Source of the DNA: Crocinitomicaceae bacterium
GTDB lineage: Bacteria > Bacteroidota > Bacteroidia > Flavobacteriales_D > Crocinitomicaceae
Assembly: GCA_015662935.1 (NCBI GenBank)
Contig: DQTF01000266.1
Location: 1 to 5,121 of the forward strand
Reading direction: 5' to 3'
DNA length: 5,121 bases
Shown: piece by piece, positions 5,004 to 5,121 of the stretch
How positions within the stretch are numbered: position 1 is the first letter of the stretch
Layout: each line of letters opens with the position of its first letter
Translations under genes and position numbers: made by a program
The notes under the pieces: model-generated
Database searches by the model: none
What the model was told of the DNA's origin: nothing
Seen by the model: only the letters and a program-made list of their open reading frames with translations

Positions 5004-5121
5004 GAGGGGACCTCTAAAAATTAATCCATTGTCATTCAGTTGATTATGAGTAAATTTATGCAGTAAAAAAAGTAATAAGAAAATGTATAAAAGACAAGGG
5101 AAAAAAGGTTTATTTGATGAG
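5004..5121 (+). mobile_element. probable left end of an insertion sequence (IS5-like), cut by the window edge
   Basis: GAGGGGACCTCTAAAAATT begins at 5004 and has the look of an IS5-type terminal repeat (G-rich end, then CTCTAAAAA); GAGG and CCTC also pair across GGA. About 79 bases later a short reading frame begins that resembles a transposase N-terminus. Only one end is visible, so neither the terminal inverted repeat nor the target duplication can be confirmed. The call rests on pattern memory and position after the last gene of an operon. Confidence 0.4.
5083..5121 (+). CDS. putative transposase N-terminus, 3' partial
   Basis: Thirteen codons are visible, MYKRQGKKGLFDE, open to the window edge. 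The pattern of a short basic start followed by (G/S)LFDE resembles N-termini of IS5-family transposases in Bacteroidota, which continue with a segment such as LxKLGDPLExLN. No further residues are available to test this. The leader (AGTAATAAGAAA) is purine-rich. It could equally be an unrelated small protein. Confidence 0.45.
   Translation, partial: MYKRQGKKGLFDE

Noticed and set aside
5081..5100. Resemblance of the MYKRQ-coding stretch to the Tn5 mosaic-end sequencing adapter
   Set aside because: The adapter reads ATGTGTATAAGAGACAG, while here it is ATGTATAAAAGACAAGG with several differences including a missing dinucleotide, and the sequence continues in the same AT-rich style.

Overview
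The window looks like chromosomal DNA of a Bacteroidota bacterium, most likely a member of Flavobacteriales or a close relative. The reasons are AT-rich DNA, A-rich leaders with little Shine-Dalgarno sequence, TAnnTTTG-type promoter candidates, a long PurC of about 310 residues, a Bacteroidota-style divergent SAM hydroxide adenosyltransferase, and a small S23-type four-helix bundle gene. The genus cannot be fixed from this sequence alone.

Layout. Bases 2-783 (+) hold the 3' part of an NTF2/SnoaL-like gene followed after 2 bases by a DUF1801 gene. These converge, across a 24-base gap, on a minus-strand run transcribed in the order phoH (3301-2345), four-helix bundle S23/IVS-family gene (2174-1824), purC (1749-808). 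A divergent intergenic region (3302-3403) separates phoH from a plus-strand cluster: SAM hydroxide adenosyltransferase-like gene (3404-4264), an ABM-domain gene that overlaps it by ATGA (4261-4566), and a cytoplasmic thioredoxin-like gene (4581-4961). After that comes what looks like the left end of an insertion sequence with the first 13 codons of a possible transposase (from 5083), cut off by the window edge.

The genes are mostly housekeeping: purine synthesis (PurC), an RNA-associated ATPase (PhoH), SAM turnover, and small oxidative or redox-type proteins. The tight spacing of the SAM/ABM/thioredoxin trio suggests one transcript.

The unusual part is the neighbourhood of the S23 gene. Both of its flanks are built from degenerate 8-base units beginning with TC (TCTTAAAA, TCTTAACA, TCTTAAAG and others). 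The units read on the plus strand on the phoH side and on the minus strand on the purC side, so they form a 21-bp inverted repeat (19 matches, both differences G.U-compatible in RNA) bracketing the gene. The phoH-side array also contains a perfect 32-bp direct duplication, one copy of which runs into the phoH stop codon. This arrangement recalls the S23 open reading frames inside 23S rRNA intervening sequences, which sit in a stem, but here it lies between protein genes.
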